A stretch of 53,299 bases of DNA, from the NCBI GenBank assembly GCA_947626395.1, contig CANQRU010000023.1:1-53299 (forward strand). Reading direction: 5' to 3'. Shown piece by piece: positions 15,901 through 24,867 of this stretch. Position numbers and translations under genes: made by a program. Source of the DNA: an uncultured Lachnospiraceae bacterium (GTDB lineage Bacteria; Bacillota; Clostridia; Lachnospirales; Lachnospiraceae). Position 1 is the first letter of the stretch, and each line of letters opens with the position of its first letter. Below the pieces are notes generated by a model. The model was not told where the DNA came from. It saw only the letters and a list, made by a program, of their open reading frames with translations, and did not search any database.

Positions 15901-18360
15901 GTGGCCGTAGGAATTTCCCATAAGAAGCTGTACCTTCGAAGCCTTAAACGGCTGCTCCGTCTGGAACGTATAGTAGATCTTGTTATTGCTGCTGACCTTG
16001 CGGCGCATGGTGGTCTTAAGCGCCGTCTTCGTTCCGTCCGCGGACCAGTACTGCAGCGTCGCGCCGGTCATCTCATAGGTCTGCGCTTCATCCGGAATAA
16101 CGAGGACCGTATCCATCTCATACTCCTGGTCAAACGTCACGACCGGCGCTTTTCCATCATCCGGATAGGTATAACCGGCGTCCCAGTCTTCCCGCACCCA
16201 GGATGTGTCGTACCGTCCGTCCACGATATCAAACTGACGGTCTCCCTCTCCGCCGTTGGCGACAGAGAGAATATGGGCGGTCACGGCTTCTCCGGTCCGC
16301 ACGGTATTGATCAGTTTATAATTCGGCGTCTCCGGCGGATTCAGACTGATCGTCGAGGCGGTATAATGCAGGGATTCCGGGCCCTCGCCGATCGGATTCA
16401 CGCCGGTCAGATAGAACTCATATTCCGTCTCATCCTGCAGGTTCGTCAGCTCGTATTTCGTTCCCGCAATGGCCTTCACCGGCTGGTAAGGCGTGTTGTC
16501 GCTGGACGCGATCCGGTAGAACAGGTTATAGGTTTCCGTATCCTTCATATCCTTCCAGCTGATGATAAGACGCCGGTAACCGGACTGGATCACCAGATTC
16601 TCCGGCGCAGGGGGCAGTCCCATCGCCCTGGGCGCCGCGCTCACCTTCGCGGCCTGGCTCCGCCAGGAACCGTTAACGGAACGGACTTCCACTTCGTAAA
16701 GGTTACCGTTGACAAGGTCGGAACCGTTTAAGGACGTCACTTCCAGACCGGCGGTCTCAACTTTATGGGTATCCGAAGACGTCCGGCCCTTGCTGTCTGT
16801 TCCCGAGACCACGACCTCATAGCCGGTCACATTGGGCATCTTCTTCCATGAGAGCGTGAAACACTCGCTTCCATTTTCTACAACTACCCGCTCGGGAACC
16901 GACATGGGAGCCTTCGGAATCCGGTCAGCCATATCCCCATAGAATTCAACGTCCGAGATCTCGGCCAGGCTGCCCCCGCTCATGGTCTTCGTAACCTTGA
17001 TCGTTATCTTCTTTACGGCAACCTGTCCCTTAAGATCGATCACAATGGGCATGCCCTGCAGCATCCCGTCCTGAATGGCGATCGTATTAAGCGCGAAGAA
17101 TCCGGCGCGGATCATGCTGACCTGCTGAAGCGCCTGCCCGTCGCGGACCGTAAACACTCTCTGCGTTCCTTCTTCCGTTTCCACGACGACCTGTCCGTCG
17201 CGGATACTTCCATCGGAACCTTCTACCGGGTCGATCACGAATCCTCCCATCGTTTTCGGCTCCGCAAATTCCGCGGAGACCTGCACCGGAGATGTGTCGC
17301 TGATCGCCGCCCCGGCGCTCTTTAAAGCCACCGCGCTGCCTTCCCCGGTCATCGCGCCGGTCAGGGAACCCGTTACCTCCGTCCCGGTCTCCGCTTTCTC
17401 CGTCACTTCCCCGGCCCGGATCACAATATTCTCCACCGGATGCGCCTTGCGGCTCTCAAGACCGGTTCCGTAATATCCGGCAAACACCGACACATCGAGC
17501 AGATTTACCTGACCGTCGCCGTTCAGATCGGCTCTGTCGCAGTAAACGCTGTGCGTCTCTTCTTTCCCGGAAATAATATCCATCAGGATATCTTTATCTG
17601 CTTCATCCAGAATACCGTCGGCATTCACATCGCCCATGATAAGGACGCCGAATTTCTGCGCCGCGGCCTGATCCGTATATCCGTGGAGTTCCGGCTTATC
17701 GTTCATCAAATGGATCGTCGTCAGATTCGTGCCGATCTCAATATTCTTCTGTTCATAAGGGAGATAAGAACTGTCCGTGTCGGACATGGGGGTCAGTTTC
17801 AGATCATAGACGCCCGACGGGATCTCTTCAAGAACCGCCGACGCGTTCACATAGACGCCGTCTTCCGTTCCCGGAAGCTCTATCGTGGAACTGAGCTGAC
17901 TGATCTGTCCTTCCTCGGCCGAAACCGTGCCGGAAGGATAAAGCTCCGCCTGCCAGACAGACGGGCGGCTGGCCACGACGCCCTGAATATCGATCTTCAG
18001 ACTTCCTGTTTTCTCAAGTATGATCCGGCGCATGCCGAAAAGCGACTGCGCCTCCGACGCGGTCGCGGCTGCGATCTCCTCATCCGGATCCGTGCTTTCG
18101 TCCGCGTCTTTGTCCGGCTCGGCTACCGATTCTGCTGACGGCTCGCCTTCCGGTCCCGCGCCCGGTTCGGTCTCTTCTGCCACGGTTGCCGGATCCGTAT
18201 CATCCTCCACGGTCTCCGCCGCCGCATCCGGCATCTTATCTTCATCTCCCGACGCCGGAGTTTCTATTATCGGCAGAGTATACCGAACCCTGGCCGCGGA
18301 AGTAACCGGCATTTCAAGGGCCATCAGTACCGCTAAAAATAACGCTGCTTTCTGTCTCAT
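12964..18360 (-). CDS. Secreted M60-type (mucinase-like) zinc metalloprotease with dockerin
   Basis: 1798 residues. Signal peptide 1-22, then an acidic low-complexity stretch. A type I dockerin-like pair of calcium loops lies at about 240-305 (GDVNADGILDEADKDIL and ADLNGDGQVNLLDVSVF). Next come a carbohydrate-binding-like region, two fibronectin type III domains (about 480-670), an F5/8 (discoidin)-like region (about 680-840) and the peptidase. The site HEIGH (1207-1211), with Glu at 1222 in AVAEVTNN, fits HExxH-x(8-28)-E of M60/enhancin gluzincins, many of which cleave mucin-type glycoproteins. A second F5/8-like domain lies near 1500-1630. It has its own promoter and is coupled to the downstream wall-anchored protein. 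Likely role: surface degradation of host mucins (inference). Confidence 0.9.
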   Translation of the reverse strand: MRQKAALFLAVLMALEMPVTSAARVRYTLPIIETPASGDEDKMPDAAAETVEDDTDPATVAEETEPGAGPEGEPSAESVAEPDKDADESTDPDEEIAAATASEAQSLFGMRRIILEKTGSLKIDIQGVVASRPSVWQAELYPSGTVSAEEGQISQLSSTIELPGTEDGVYVNASAVLEEIPSGVYDLKLTPMSDTDSSYLPYEQKNIEIGTNLTTIHLMNDKPELHGYTDQAAAQKFGVLIMGDVNADGILDEADKDILMDIISGKEETHSVYCDRADLNGDGQVNLLDVSVFAGYYGTGLESRKAHPVENIVIRAGEVTEKAETGTEVTGSLTGAMTGEGSAVALKSAGAAISDTSPVQVSAEFAEPKTMGGFVIDPVEGSDGSIRDGQVVVETEEGTQRVFTVRDGQALQQVSMIRAGFFALNTIAIQDGMLQGMPIVIDLKGQVAVKKITIKVTKTMSGGSLAEISDVEFYGDMADRIPKAPMSVPERVVVENGSECFTLSWKKMPNVTGYEVVVSGTDSKGRTSSDTHKVETAGLEVTSLNGSDLVNGNLYEVEVRSVNGSWRSQAAKVSAAPRAMGLPPAPENLVIQSGYRRLIISWKDMKDTETYNLFYRIASSDNTPYQPVKAIAGTKYELTNLQDETEYEFYLTGVNPIGEGPESLHYTASTISLNPPETPNYKLINTVRTGEAVTAHILSVANGGEGDRQFDIVDGRYDTSWVREDWDAGYTYPDDGKAPVVTFDQEYEMDTVLVIPDEAQTYEMTGATLQYWSADGTKTALKTTMRRKVSSNNKIYYTFQTEQPFKASKVQLLMGNSYGHARRISVAEMKFYYYDPIEHEIMDLYTDSYHVVLREDVTVADINALRAKLKIKDSVSGEYHPRKAELETELDNAEKILKEGAQAQILAVDTKDTARSDSHITFRGGLNTYQPLGVTALAGETVTVYVGGPMVRNGDTTRLELIISQYHGSSNAVFKSLGYLKGGPNEITVTALDDMNLERGGQLYVEYTGASGAEQYGVRVSGGHKAAVLDLSDETDTAKRVELAREYLLEVTAQEEAARTDHAKDHQKYTWQPENCIYQATDILTRYGMISTAVTQVLEGPGRGSADDMARKLEQSMRAFDEMMVLFYQHKGLSEDEKAPSYNKMPVSRINIRYQRMFAGAFMYAGGKHIGIEWPELKGMMGGVPVQTDGNGRYAGTGQYFGWGIAHEIGHEINEGAYAVAEVTNNYFSVLAQAKDTNDSVRFQYGDVFKKVTSGTKGKASNVFVQLAMYWQLHLAYDLGGYNYKTYDDNAEQLANLFFARADSYARHPDAAPGAEGNKLSLSQADTDNKLMRLAVAAAEKNILEFFTRWGLEPDAGTVAYASQFEKETRGIWFANDEIRAYQLENGYGWDRAAGAAVSGNIDYTEGSSQVTLNLSSDSEIWMYEIYRYERVKDGIERRPVGYAEAFAGGNAIFTDVIGTINNHTFTYEVVGYDRCLNPTARTEIGSVKVSHDGRLDNTLWTVSTNLVNDDLEQPNEEHPDTTKQPGIEAMIDGDDATAFTGRTADGSDPEIIIHLNQPETVTGLKYRAGSGPAITDFEISVSETGQDWKTVVTTEKRFQPDAAGSHTVWFHDEKNLYTYDASYVRIRAKGQGHSAVAVAELSLMGQTGDNIDLAPAGSIGILKADFNGANGVHIPAGSIIFTGQYKGNPAFNAVLLWDENGQLVGGTDAQGNVRAVQVIFAPDPKDGLLGEVSSGTWVYYIEPAYAGTVNASRVRAELYRVDNALTNEGERLVSSTLFVDVPAELPQIMLNEGGGLS

Positions 18361-18399
18361 CTCAGCCTCTCCCTTTGCAACCTATTTTATAGTTAACCT

Positions 18400-18428
18400 A
18401 TTATAGCACTTCTTTGATGGCCTAGCAA
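18400..18428 (-). promoter_or_regulatory. Promoter of the metalloprotease / wall-protein operon
   Basis: Minus strand -35 TTGCTA (18423-18428), 17-base spacer, -10 TATAAT (18400-18405). Leader of about 35 bases. Confidence 0.7.
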
Positions 18429-18466
18429 CCATATTTTGATAGGATCCGACGAAAAAGCACAAAATA

Positions 18467-18500
18467 ATGGGCAGATGATAACCTGTCTTCATCTGCCCAT
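18467..18500 (-). terminator. Intrinsic terminator of the telA unit
   Basis: ATGGGCAGATGA (18467-18478) pairs perfectly with TCATCTGCCCAT (18489-18500), followed on the minus strand by TATTTTG. It lies about 70 bases past the stop of telA. Confidence 0.85.
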
Positions 18501-18572
18501 GACTTTGTGTTTCCGCCTGTTTTCTCTGCTCTTATCCGGAAATTTCTGGCATGACTCCCTTTGGAATTTCAC

Positions 18573-19766
18573 TCATGCCTGTGTATCCGGTCCCTTTTGA
18601 CGGCTCATCTCCAGCAGCTTCCGGCGCAGCTCTCCCTCGATCCTGCCCAGCTCCTGCTCGGCCTCCTGGCGCTTGACGCGGCCTTCCTCCTGGATCTTCA
18701 TCACGTCGTCCAGAGTAGAGATCAGCGTCTGGTTCGTCGTCTTCAGCGTCTCGATATCCACGATGCCGCGCTCCGACTCCTTCGCGGTCTCCACCGTCGC
18801 CAGCTTCAGCATCTCCGCATTTTTCTTCAGCAGCTCGTTGGTCGTGTCAGATACCTGGCGCTGTGCTTTGGCGGCCTCGGTAGAATGACTTAATCCCACC
18901 GCGATCACCATCTGGGTCTTCCACAACGGGATCGTATTCACCAGAGTAGACTGGATCTTCTCCGACATCACCGTATCATTGTTCTGAACCAGCCGGATCT
19001 GGGGCGCCATCTGCAGGGACACCATGCGGGTCAGATCCAGATCATGCAGCTTCTTCTCGAACCGGTCGCAGAGGTTGCTCAGATCGCTGGCCGCCTGGGT
19101 ATCCTCCGGCAGGCCGCTCTGATTCGCCTTCTCGAAAGCCGCGGGGAGTTCTGTGCTTCTTACCTCTTCCAGCTTCTTCCTGCCGGCCATGATGTACATG
19201 GACAGTTCCTTCAGATAGGACAGATTCAGATCGTACATCCGGTCCATGACCGCCACATCCTTGAGAAGCTGTATCTGGTGATTCTCCAGCATCTTGCAGA
19301 CCTGGTTCACATGGCTCTCCGCCTTTTCATATCGGGCCTTTATCGCTGACAGCTTATTGGTGTTCTTCCTGAAAATGCCGAAGATCCCCTTGTCTTCCTC
19401 GTCGTCGATGGTCTTAAGCTCCCCTACCAGTTCCGTCAGCATCTGACCGACCTCGCCCAGATCCTTGGTCCGGATATTCTCCAGCGCCGTATCGGAGAAA
19501 TCGGCGATCTTCTTCTGCGCACCGGCTCCGTACTGCAGGATCATGTTGGAATTGGTCAGATCGATCTTCCCGGCGAATTCATCCACCATTTTCTGTTCCT
19601 CCGGGGATAATTTCACCTGAACCGCTTCCGGCCTGGGCGCGGCAGCAGGGTCTGCCACGGTCTGAAGCTCCTGCTTTTCTTCCGGAACCGTCTCCGCCCC
19701 GAACGGCTCCAGCGTAAGTTCAAGTTCGGGCGCTTCCGTGATCATATCATCCATGTTCTGTGCCAT
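18573..19766 (-). CDS. telA: TelA-family toxic anion resistance protein
   Basis: 397 residues, typical TelA length. After an acidic Pro/Glu-rich N-terminus (1-50) the TelA domain spans about 50-380. It is almost wholly helical, with IQLLKDVAVMDRMYDLNLSY and the conserved PLWKTQMVIAVGL segment, and ends in a coiled coil (EQELGRIEGELRRKLLEMS). The family is associated with resistance to tellurite and to cell-envelope stress; its mechanism is unclear. It lies 56 bases downstream of xpaC, as is usual for this pair (compare yceG/yceH of Bacillus). Confidence 0.92.
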   Translation of the reverse strand: MAQNMDDMITEAPELELTLEPFGAETVPEEKQELQTVADPAAAPRPEAVQVKLSPEEQKMVDEFAGKIDLTNSNMILQYGAGAQKKIADFSDTALENIRTKDLGEVGQMLTELVGELKTIDDEEDKGIFGIFRKNTNKLSAIKARYEKAESHVNQVCKMLENHQIQLLKDVAVMDRMYDLNLSYLKELSMYIMAGRKKLEEVRSTELPAAFEKANQSGLPEDTQAASDLSNLCDRFEKKLHDLDLTRMVSLQMAPQIRLVQNNDTVMSEKIQSTLVNTIPLWKTQMVIAVGLSHSTEAAKAQRQVSDTTNELLKKNAEMLKLATVETAKESERGIVDIETLKTTNQTLISTLDDVMKIQEEGRVKRQEAEQELGRIEGELRRKLLEMSRQKGPDTQA

Positions 19767-19822
19767 CTTTCAAAACCCTCCCATGATTATTCTCTTTTAT
19801 GAAATCTCCGCCTCGGACAGTC

Positions 19823-21346
19823 TTAATCGGTTTTCTGACCGCCGCCGTCGAAATCCCCTTCTGTCAGCCCTTCCCGCTTCAGAATGGTCTGAAGCACCGA
19901 AGCGTCGGTCATCACGTCGAACGCCGTGTCTTCATACATATCGTCCAGAAGCTTCTCGAAGGCCCCGTTGATCGTGTCCATGGTCTCCTCGATCTCCTTC
20001 ATGGCGTTATTGATATTGTCTCCCGGAAACTCCACGGAAGCGAACTCGCTGTAAGCCGTCACCAGCTTCACCGTAGTCGGAAGATAATACTCCATGAACC
20101 GCTCCAGCTCATCCAGCTGATCCGGATACTTCCGCAAAGTCGCAAACAGCCTCTCCAGCACACGGTCCAAACGGATCAGCTTATCCGTCATCCTGCCGGC
20201 CGGCAGGGACTGACGCATCCGATCCAGCGCCTCCATCTGCTCCTCGCCGCGGGCGATGGCCGCTGTCACCGCGGCATCCCCGGAATCAGAACCTCCGGTC
20301 CCACCGGTCCCGGCGCCCTGCCGCGCCGTCTCCGGCTGCGCGGCTGCAGTATCCCGCGCGCCGCCGTCTCCCTGATTCCTGCCGGCCTTCTGCGCTTTCT
20401 CCGCTTCGCGGGCCATTTCCTCTTCCTGCTGCTTCCGGCTGCGCTCCTGCTCCTGCCGGATCCTCAAAGCTTCCTGGGACATCTCATACTGACGGTAGGT
20501 CTCCGCGTCCATCATCAGATAGGTTCCCTTATCGTCCATCCTGGCGTCCGGCAGCATCCCAAGCCTCAGGATCTTCTGCAGATCCTTCTTCGCGAAGCTT
20601 TCGCTGCGTCCGGCCGCGCGTCCCAGACGGCCCACTTCACAGTAAGGTCTTCCGACCCGCCGGATCTCATCCAGATACTGCTTAAGTCTGTGGACACGGC
20701 CATATCTGCTGACTCCGCCCCACAGCATCAGTCCAAAGCCGGCGGTTATAAGACCAAAAAGCAGGACCATGATCCACCCGGCCGCTCCGTCGATCGCGAT
20801 CAGAGACATCGTGATCATCAGAAATGTCAGCATCCCGAACGCAGAGGTACCCAGGGCGCCGGCCATGCTCATCAGAACTCCCGATATCCGCCCTCTCCAC
20901 CGAACGCGGTAATCCGCCGTCTGCGGCGTCTGCTTCTGTCCGCCGTAAGTATAGGGCTCGGAACTGTAAGTACTCTGCCAGCCCGAATTTCCATAACTAT
21001 ATCTGCCGTCGTCCCCCGGCTGGCGGGTTCCGTGTCTCCAGTTCTCATCTCTGCCGGAAACGCCTGCCGTTTCTCCGCCTGAAGAAGCTGCTCCGCTGTT
21101 CCCGGCGCTGTCCGCTTCCTCCGGCACCCAATTGGCGGCCTGGCTGTCCACCGGCTGCCCCGACTGCTTTGCCGCCTGGCTGCGGTATCTCTCAAACTGC
21201 TGTCTGGCCTCATCAAGGGCAGAATCCACCGTACCGCTGATGGAACGGTTCAGCTGATCAAAATCGCTGAAATCCAGCGCCTGGCTCAGCGCCCTCCGGA
21301 TCTGTTCCGCGATATCGTTCTTTCCCCTTTCACCCTGTCCGCCCAT
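19823..21346 (-). CDS. XpaC-family (5-bromo-4-chloroindolyl phosphate hydrolysis) membrane protein
   Basis: 507 residues from the ATG at 21346, which follows GGGAGG by about five bases; an ATG 39 bases further upstream has no site. A Ser/Gly/Gln-rich N-terminus (1-140) precedes two membrane helices (about 150-205, including VLMSMAGALGTSAFGMLTF), then the XpaC domain with KKDLQKILRLGMLPDARMDD, a coiled-coil Glu/Gln/Arg region and a conserved helical C-terminus. Usually found with TelA, as here. Enzyme activity is not established for the family. It is longer than the Bacillus homologue because of the N-terminal extension and coiled coil. Confidence 0.85.
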   Translation of the reverse strand: MGGQGERGKNDIAEQIRRALSQALDFSDFDQLNRSISGTVDSALDEARQQFERYRSQAAKQSGQPVDSQAANWVPEEADSAGNSGAASSGGETAGVSGRDENWRHGTRQPGDDGRYSYGNSGWQSTYSSEPYTYGGQKQTPQTADYRVRWRGRISGVLMSMAGALGTSAFGMLTFLMITMSLIAIDGAAGWIMVLLFGLITAGFGLMLWGGVSRYGRVHRLKQYLDEIRRVGRPYCEVGRLGRAAGRSESFAKKDLQKILRLGMLPDARMDDKGTYLMMDAETYRQYEMSQEALRIRQEQERSRKQQEEEMAREAEKAQKAGRNQGDGGARDTAAAQPETARQGAGTGGTGGSDSGDAAVTAAIARGEEQMEALDRMRQSLPAGRMTDKLIRLDRVLERLFATLRKYPDQLDELERFMEYYLPTTVKLVTAYSEFASVEFPGDNINNAMKEIEETMDTINGAFEKLLDDMYEDTAFDVMTDASVLQTILKREGLTEGDFDGGGQKTD

Positions 21347-21494
21347 GGCCGCCTCCCATTCCGCGCCGCTCTGCCGCCGCGGCATATTCTGTCAATATCA
21401 TTTTTATTTTATCCAACACTGTCCTGCAAAACCTGTTTCCTTTTCATCCGGCAGCGATCCCCGGAACCTGACCGCCTTCTGCGTCACGTCCCGC

Positions 21495-22448
21495 CTAGGA
21501 AAGGAGAAAACTGACCAGGCTGTATCCCACAAAGAGGATCACGCCCACGTTGACGCATACGGTCATCAGCCACCGCCCCGTCGGTACCTTCCGCGGCATC
21601 CGGTAGAACCAGATCTGTTTCCGTCCGACGATCAGGAGCACGATCCCGCCGATCACACTGGAGAACAGGACAATGTACCATACCAGCATCAGCACCGAAC
21701 CAAGCATCATGTTTCGTTCTATACACCGCAGGATCAGGATCGGCACGATGCTCCCGCTGAAATTCACCAGCATGTGCAGCGCGATCGTATACCGGATCCT
21801 ACCCGTGCGCAGATACACATACGCGAAAATGATGCCCAGCGCGAACGCGTAGAAGAACTGGTAGAAATTCCCATGCGCCAGCGCGAAAAGCCCTCCGGAC
21901 ATCAGGACCGCGGTCAGCTGCCCGTAGCAGGCCACCCGGTCCAGCAGGAATTTACGGAACATCATCTCTTCCAGGATCGGCGCTATGATCACGGCCGCCA
22001 CCAGGATGCTCCAGGGATCCATATCCAGGATCAGTTCCTGAACGTTATTGACCATAGGCTGTCCCGTCAGCAGGCTCACCACCAGCATCAGAAGCTGTCC
22101 GATCAGATTTCCCACAAGCATGGCCCCCAGGCAAATAACGAAGATCGCCGCGAAACGGCCGCCTCCCACCGGAAACTGCCATGACGGTCCCCTCCTGGGA
22201 ACGGTATGCGCCACAAGGCAGCACAGCGGAAACGCGACAGGATACATGGACAACAGGCCAAGCAGGGCATAAAGGCCGTCTCCAATGACGTCCCTTACTC
22301 CCGCCAGCGCCGCCATCGCAGCGACCTGGCAAACAGCCGCCGTCACGAAGAACACCAGATAGGCCAGTCCCATCCGGGAATAGGCGCTGCGTATCTTCTT
22401 AAGCCGCTGCTCTTCGCCATTGTTATACTCTACCATATATCCGTCCAC
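21495..22448 (-). CDS. CPBP-family intramembrane metalloprotease
   Basis: 317 residues. The start is the GTG at 22448, seven bases after AGGAGG; the ATG twelve bases later is too far from that site. About eight membrane helices. The catalytic motifs of the CPBP (CAAX protease / bacteriocin-processing) family are all present: EEMMFRKFL, FALAHGNFYQF and HMLVNFSG, giving the paired Glu and two His ligands. Members process prenylated or membrane peptides or give bacteriocin self-immunity; the target here is unknown. It is the first gene of a likely unit with xpaC and telA and is separated from the upstream EF-G gene by a terminator. Confidence 0.9.
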   Translation of the reverse strand: MDGYMVEYNNGEEQRLKKIRSAYSRMGLAYLVFFVTAAVCQVAAMAALAGVRDVIGDGLYALLGLLSMYPVAFPLCCLVAHTVPRRGPSWQFPVGGGRFAAIFVICLGAMLVGNLIGQLLMLVVSLLTGQPMVNNVQELILDMDPWSILVAAVIIAPILEEMMFRKFLLDRVACYGQLTAVLMSGGLFALAHGNFYQFFYAFALGIIFAYVYLRTGRIRYTIALHMLVNFSGSIVPILILRCIERNMMLGSVLMLVWYIVLFSSVIGGIVLLIVGRKQIWFYRMPRKVPTGRWLMTVCVNVGVILFVGYSLVSFLLS

Positions 22449-22516
22449 TTTCCGGCCTCCTTTATCGCCAGCCGTGATCTTCCTCGCTGGCAGTTTCGGC
22501 ATACTGACGTAAAACA

Positions 22517-22542
22517 CCCCGGCGGCTTGGCCGCCGCCGGGG
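22517..22542 (-). terminator. Intrinsic terminator of the EF-G-like gene
   Basis: CCCCGGCGGC (22517-22526) pairs with GCCGCCGGGG (22533-22542) over a six-base loop; on the minus strand the stem is followed by TGTTTTAC. It lies about 40 bases past the stop at 22581. Confidence 0.8.
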
Positions 22543-22580
22543 ATTGGTCCTTACTGTCTGTCAGATCATATGCGCCAGGA

Positions 22581-24683
22581 TCAGCTCTCCGCATCCTCCA
22601 GGCTGGCAGCCCTTGCCTCGACTTCCTTCTTCTGGATGTCGCCGGGAGCCTGTTCGTAACGGCTGAACTCATACTCGAACACGCCGATACCTCCGGTCAT
22701 GGAGCGCAGATCGGTATTGTAACCGAACATCTCGCTCATAGGCACATCCGCCTCGATGATCTGCTTGCCGTGATGGTCGGAATTCATACCAAGCACACGG
22801 CCGCGGCGGCGGTTCAGATCGCCCATGATATCGCCGGTGAACTTATCCGGCACCGTCACCTTCACGGAGGCGATGGGCTCAAGAAGAACCGGGTTGGCTT
22901 CCATGAACGCCTTCTTGAACGCCAGGCTTGCCGCCATCTTGAAAGCCATTTCCGAAGAGTCTACCGGATGGTAGGAACCGTCCAGAAGGATCGTCTTCAG
23001 ACCCACGACCGGATATCCGGCAAGCGGTCCCTTGAGAACGCATTCCTGAATGCCCTTCTCAACGGCCGGGAAGTAGTTTCTCGGAACGGCGCCGCCGAAT
23101 ACCTGCTCTTCGAAGGTATACGGAGTCTCCAGATCGCCGGAGGGCTCGAAGGACATCTTCACATCGCCGTACTGGCCGTGGCCGCCGGTCTGCTTCTTAT
23201 ACTTGCCCTGGGCCTCCACTTTCTTGCGGATGGTCTCGCGGAATGCGAATTTGGGCTTGGACAGTTCGATGTCGACTTTATAACGGCTCTGCAGCTTGCT
23301 GACTACGACCTCCAGCTGCTGGTCGCCGATGCCGTACAGAAGGGTCTGACGGTTCTCCTTATCGCCGACCATCTTCAAGGTCTGATCCTCGTCCATCAGC
23401 TTCGCCAGGGCGCTGGCCACCTTGTCGTCGTCGCCCTTGGTCTTGGTCGTGTAGCGCATATAAGTGTAAGGCGTGGAGATCTCCGGCTTGTGATACAGGA
23501 TCGGGGCCGTGCGGACCGCCAGCGTATCGCCCGTCTGGGTCACATTCAGCTTCGCCACCGCGCCGATGTCGCCGGCCTTCAGCTCCGCGAGCTCGATCTG
23601 CTCCTTGCCGCGTAGCGTGTAGACCTTGCCGATCTTCTCCTCGGTTTCCTTGCTTACATTATAGGAAGTCATGTCCGGTTTCAGGGTGCCTGTACACACT
23701 TTGACCAGAGAATACTTACCGATGAACGGATCCACGATGGTCTTGAAGACTCTCATGGAAAGGGATACGTCGTCGTTGTACTTGGCCACAAAGCGCTCGC
23801 CGGTGGACACGTCCACGCCGATGCACTCGAAATGATCCGGCGACGGCAGATACTTGTCGATCGCCTGCAGAAGCATCTTGGCGCCCTGGGCGTTGATTCC
23901 GCTGCCCAGCATGACAGGAACGATGCTGCCATTGATCACGTTCTCACGCAGCGCGGAAGAGATCTCCTGGTAGGTGAACTCTTCGCCGGAGAAATATCTC
24001 TCCATGAATTCCTCGTTCGTCTCCGCCACAGCCTCCATCAGGGCCTCGCGGTAGATCGTCAGGTTCTTCTCGCAGTAATCCGGAATCGGACACTCCTCGT
24101 AATCGCTTAAGGTCGTGAACTTCCGTCCGGCCATCTTCACCACGTTCACGAAGCCCACGAACTTCTCGTTCTCACGGATGGGCATATGGAAGGGCGCGAT
24201 CTTGCGGCCGAAGCGGGTCTCCAGCTTCAGGATCAGGTCGCGGTAGCTGGCGTGGTCGTCGTCCATATTCGTCACGAAAATGATCCTGGGCAGGTTATAC
24301 TTCTCGCAGAGCTCCCATGCCTTCTCAGCGCCGACCTCGATGCCGGCCTTGCAGTTGATCACGATCACGGCCGCGTCGGCAACGCTGACGGCTTCCTCTA
24401 CCTCGCCCACGAAATCGAAATATCCGGGAGTGTCCAGAATATTGATCTTGATCGGGCCGTTCTCACCCTTGTACTCAATGGGCACTAAGGATGTGGAAAT
24501 GGAAAACTGCCTTTTGATCTCTTCCTTATCATAATCGCTGATCGTCGTTCCATCTACTACATTGCCCATACGCTTGGTGATCCCTGTCACCAGAGCCATC
24601 GCTTCCACCAGTGTGGTCTTGCCTGCGCCGCCGTGGCCCAGCATAGCCACGTTGCGGATCTGCTTGGTGCTATACACGTTCAT
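22581..24683 (-). CDS. fusA2: EF-G-like translational GTPase (EF-G paralogue)
   Basis: 700 residues with the five-domain layout of EF-G. The GTPase boxes are GHGGAGKTTL (G1), DTPGYFDF (G3) and TNMDDD (G4). The first and last differ from the AHIDAGKTT and NKMD of housekeeping EF-G. This matches the second EF-G group of Firmicutes and other phyla, whose exact role (alternative translocation, recycling or stress) is not settled. Start ATG follows AGGAGG by eight bases. It is monocistronic, with its own promoter and terminator, and is not linked to rpsL/rpsG/tuf, which also argues for the paralogue. Confidence 0.85.
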   Translation of the reverse strand: MNVYSTKQIRNVAMLGHGGAGKTTLVEAMALVTGITKRMGNVVDGTTISDYDKEEIKRQFSISTSLVPIEYKGENGPIKINILDTPGYFDFVGEVEEAVSVADAAVIVINCKAGIEVGAEKAWELCEKYNLPRIIFVTNMDDDHASYRDLILKLETRFGRKIAPFHMPIRENEKFVGFVNVVKMAGRKFTTLSDYEECPIPDYCEKNLTIYREALMEAVAETNEEFMERYFSGEEFTYQEISSALRENVINGSIVPVMLGSGINAQGAKMLLQAIDKYLPSPDHFECIGVDVSTGERFVAKYNDDVSLSMRVFKTIVDPFIGKYSLVKVCTGTLKPDMTSYNVSKETEEKIGKVYTLRGKEQIELAELKAGDIGAVAKLNVTQTGDTLAVRTAPILYHKPEISTPYTYMRYTTKTKGDDDKVASALAKLMDEDQTLKMVGDKENRQTLLYGIGDQQLEVVVSKLQSRYKVDIELSKPKFAFRETIRKKVEAQGKYKKQTGGHGQYGDVKMSFEPSGDLETPYTFEEQVFGGAVPRNYFPAVEKGIQECVLKGPLAGYPVVGLKTILLDGSYHPVDSSEMAFKMAASLAFKKAFMEANPVLLEPIASVKVTVPDKFTGDIMGDLNRRRGRVLGMNSDHHGKQIIEADVPMSEMFGYNTDLRSMTGGIGVFEYEFSRYEQAPGDIQKKEVEARAASLEDAES

Positions 24684-24718
24684 AACTTGTACCTCCTGTC
24701 AAATAAGCCTATGTTATC

Positions 24719-24747
24719 ATTCTACTAAATAATTGCGGATTTTACAA
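24719..24747 (-). promoter_or_regulatory. Promoter of the EF-G-like gene
   Basis: Minus strand -35 TTGTAA (24742-24747), 17-base spacer, -10 TAGAAT (24719-24724). Confidence 0.6.
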
Positions 24748-24867
24748 GTGAATTGTAACGAATTGACTGGTTTTTTTCTGAAATATGCGTTGGGGCTGGT
24801 TTATTCGCGAATTAGTAGGCATAATGAAGAGAGCGTTCGGGGGTATGCACATGGTCGTGAACGTTAC

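Noticed and set aside
11603-18360. Classical cellulosome component
   Set aside because: No scaffoldin with multiple cohesins, no cellulase or cellulose-binding domain; the enzyme is an M60-type protease, so a dedicated single-enzyme anchor fits better.
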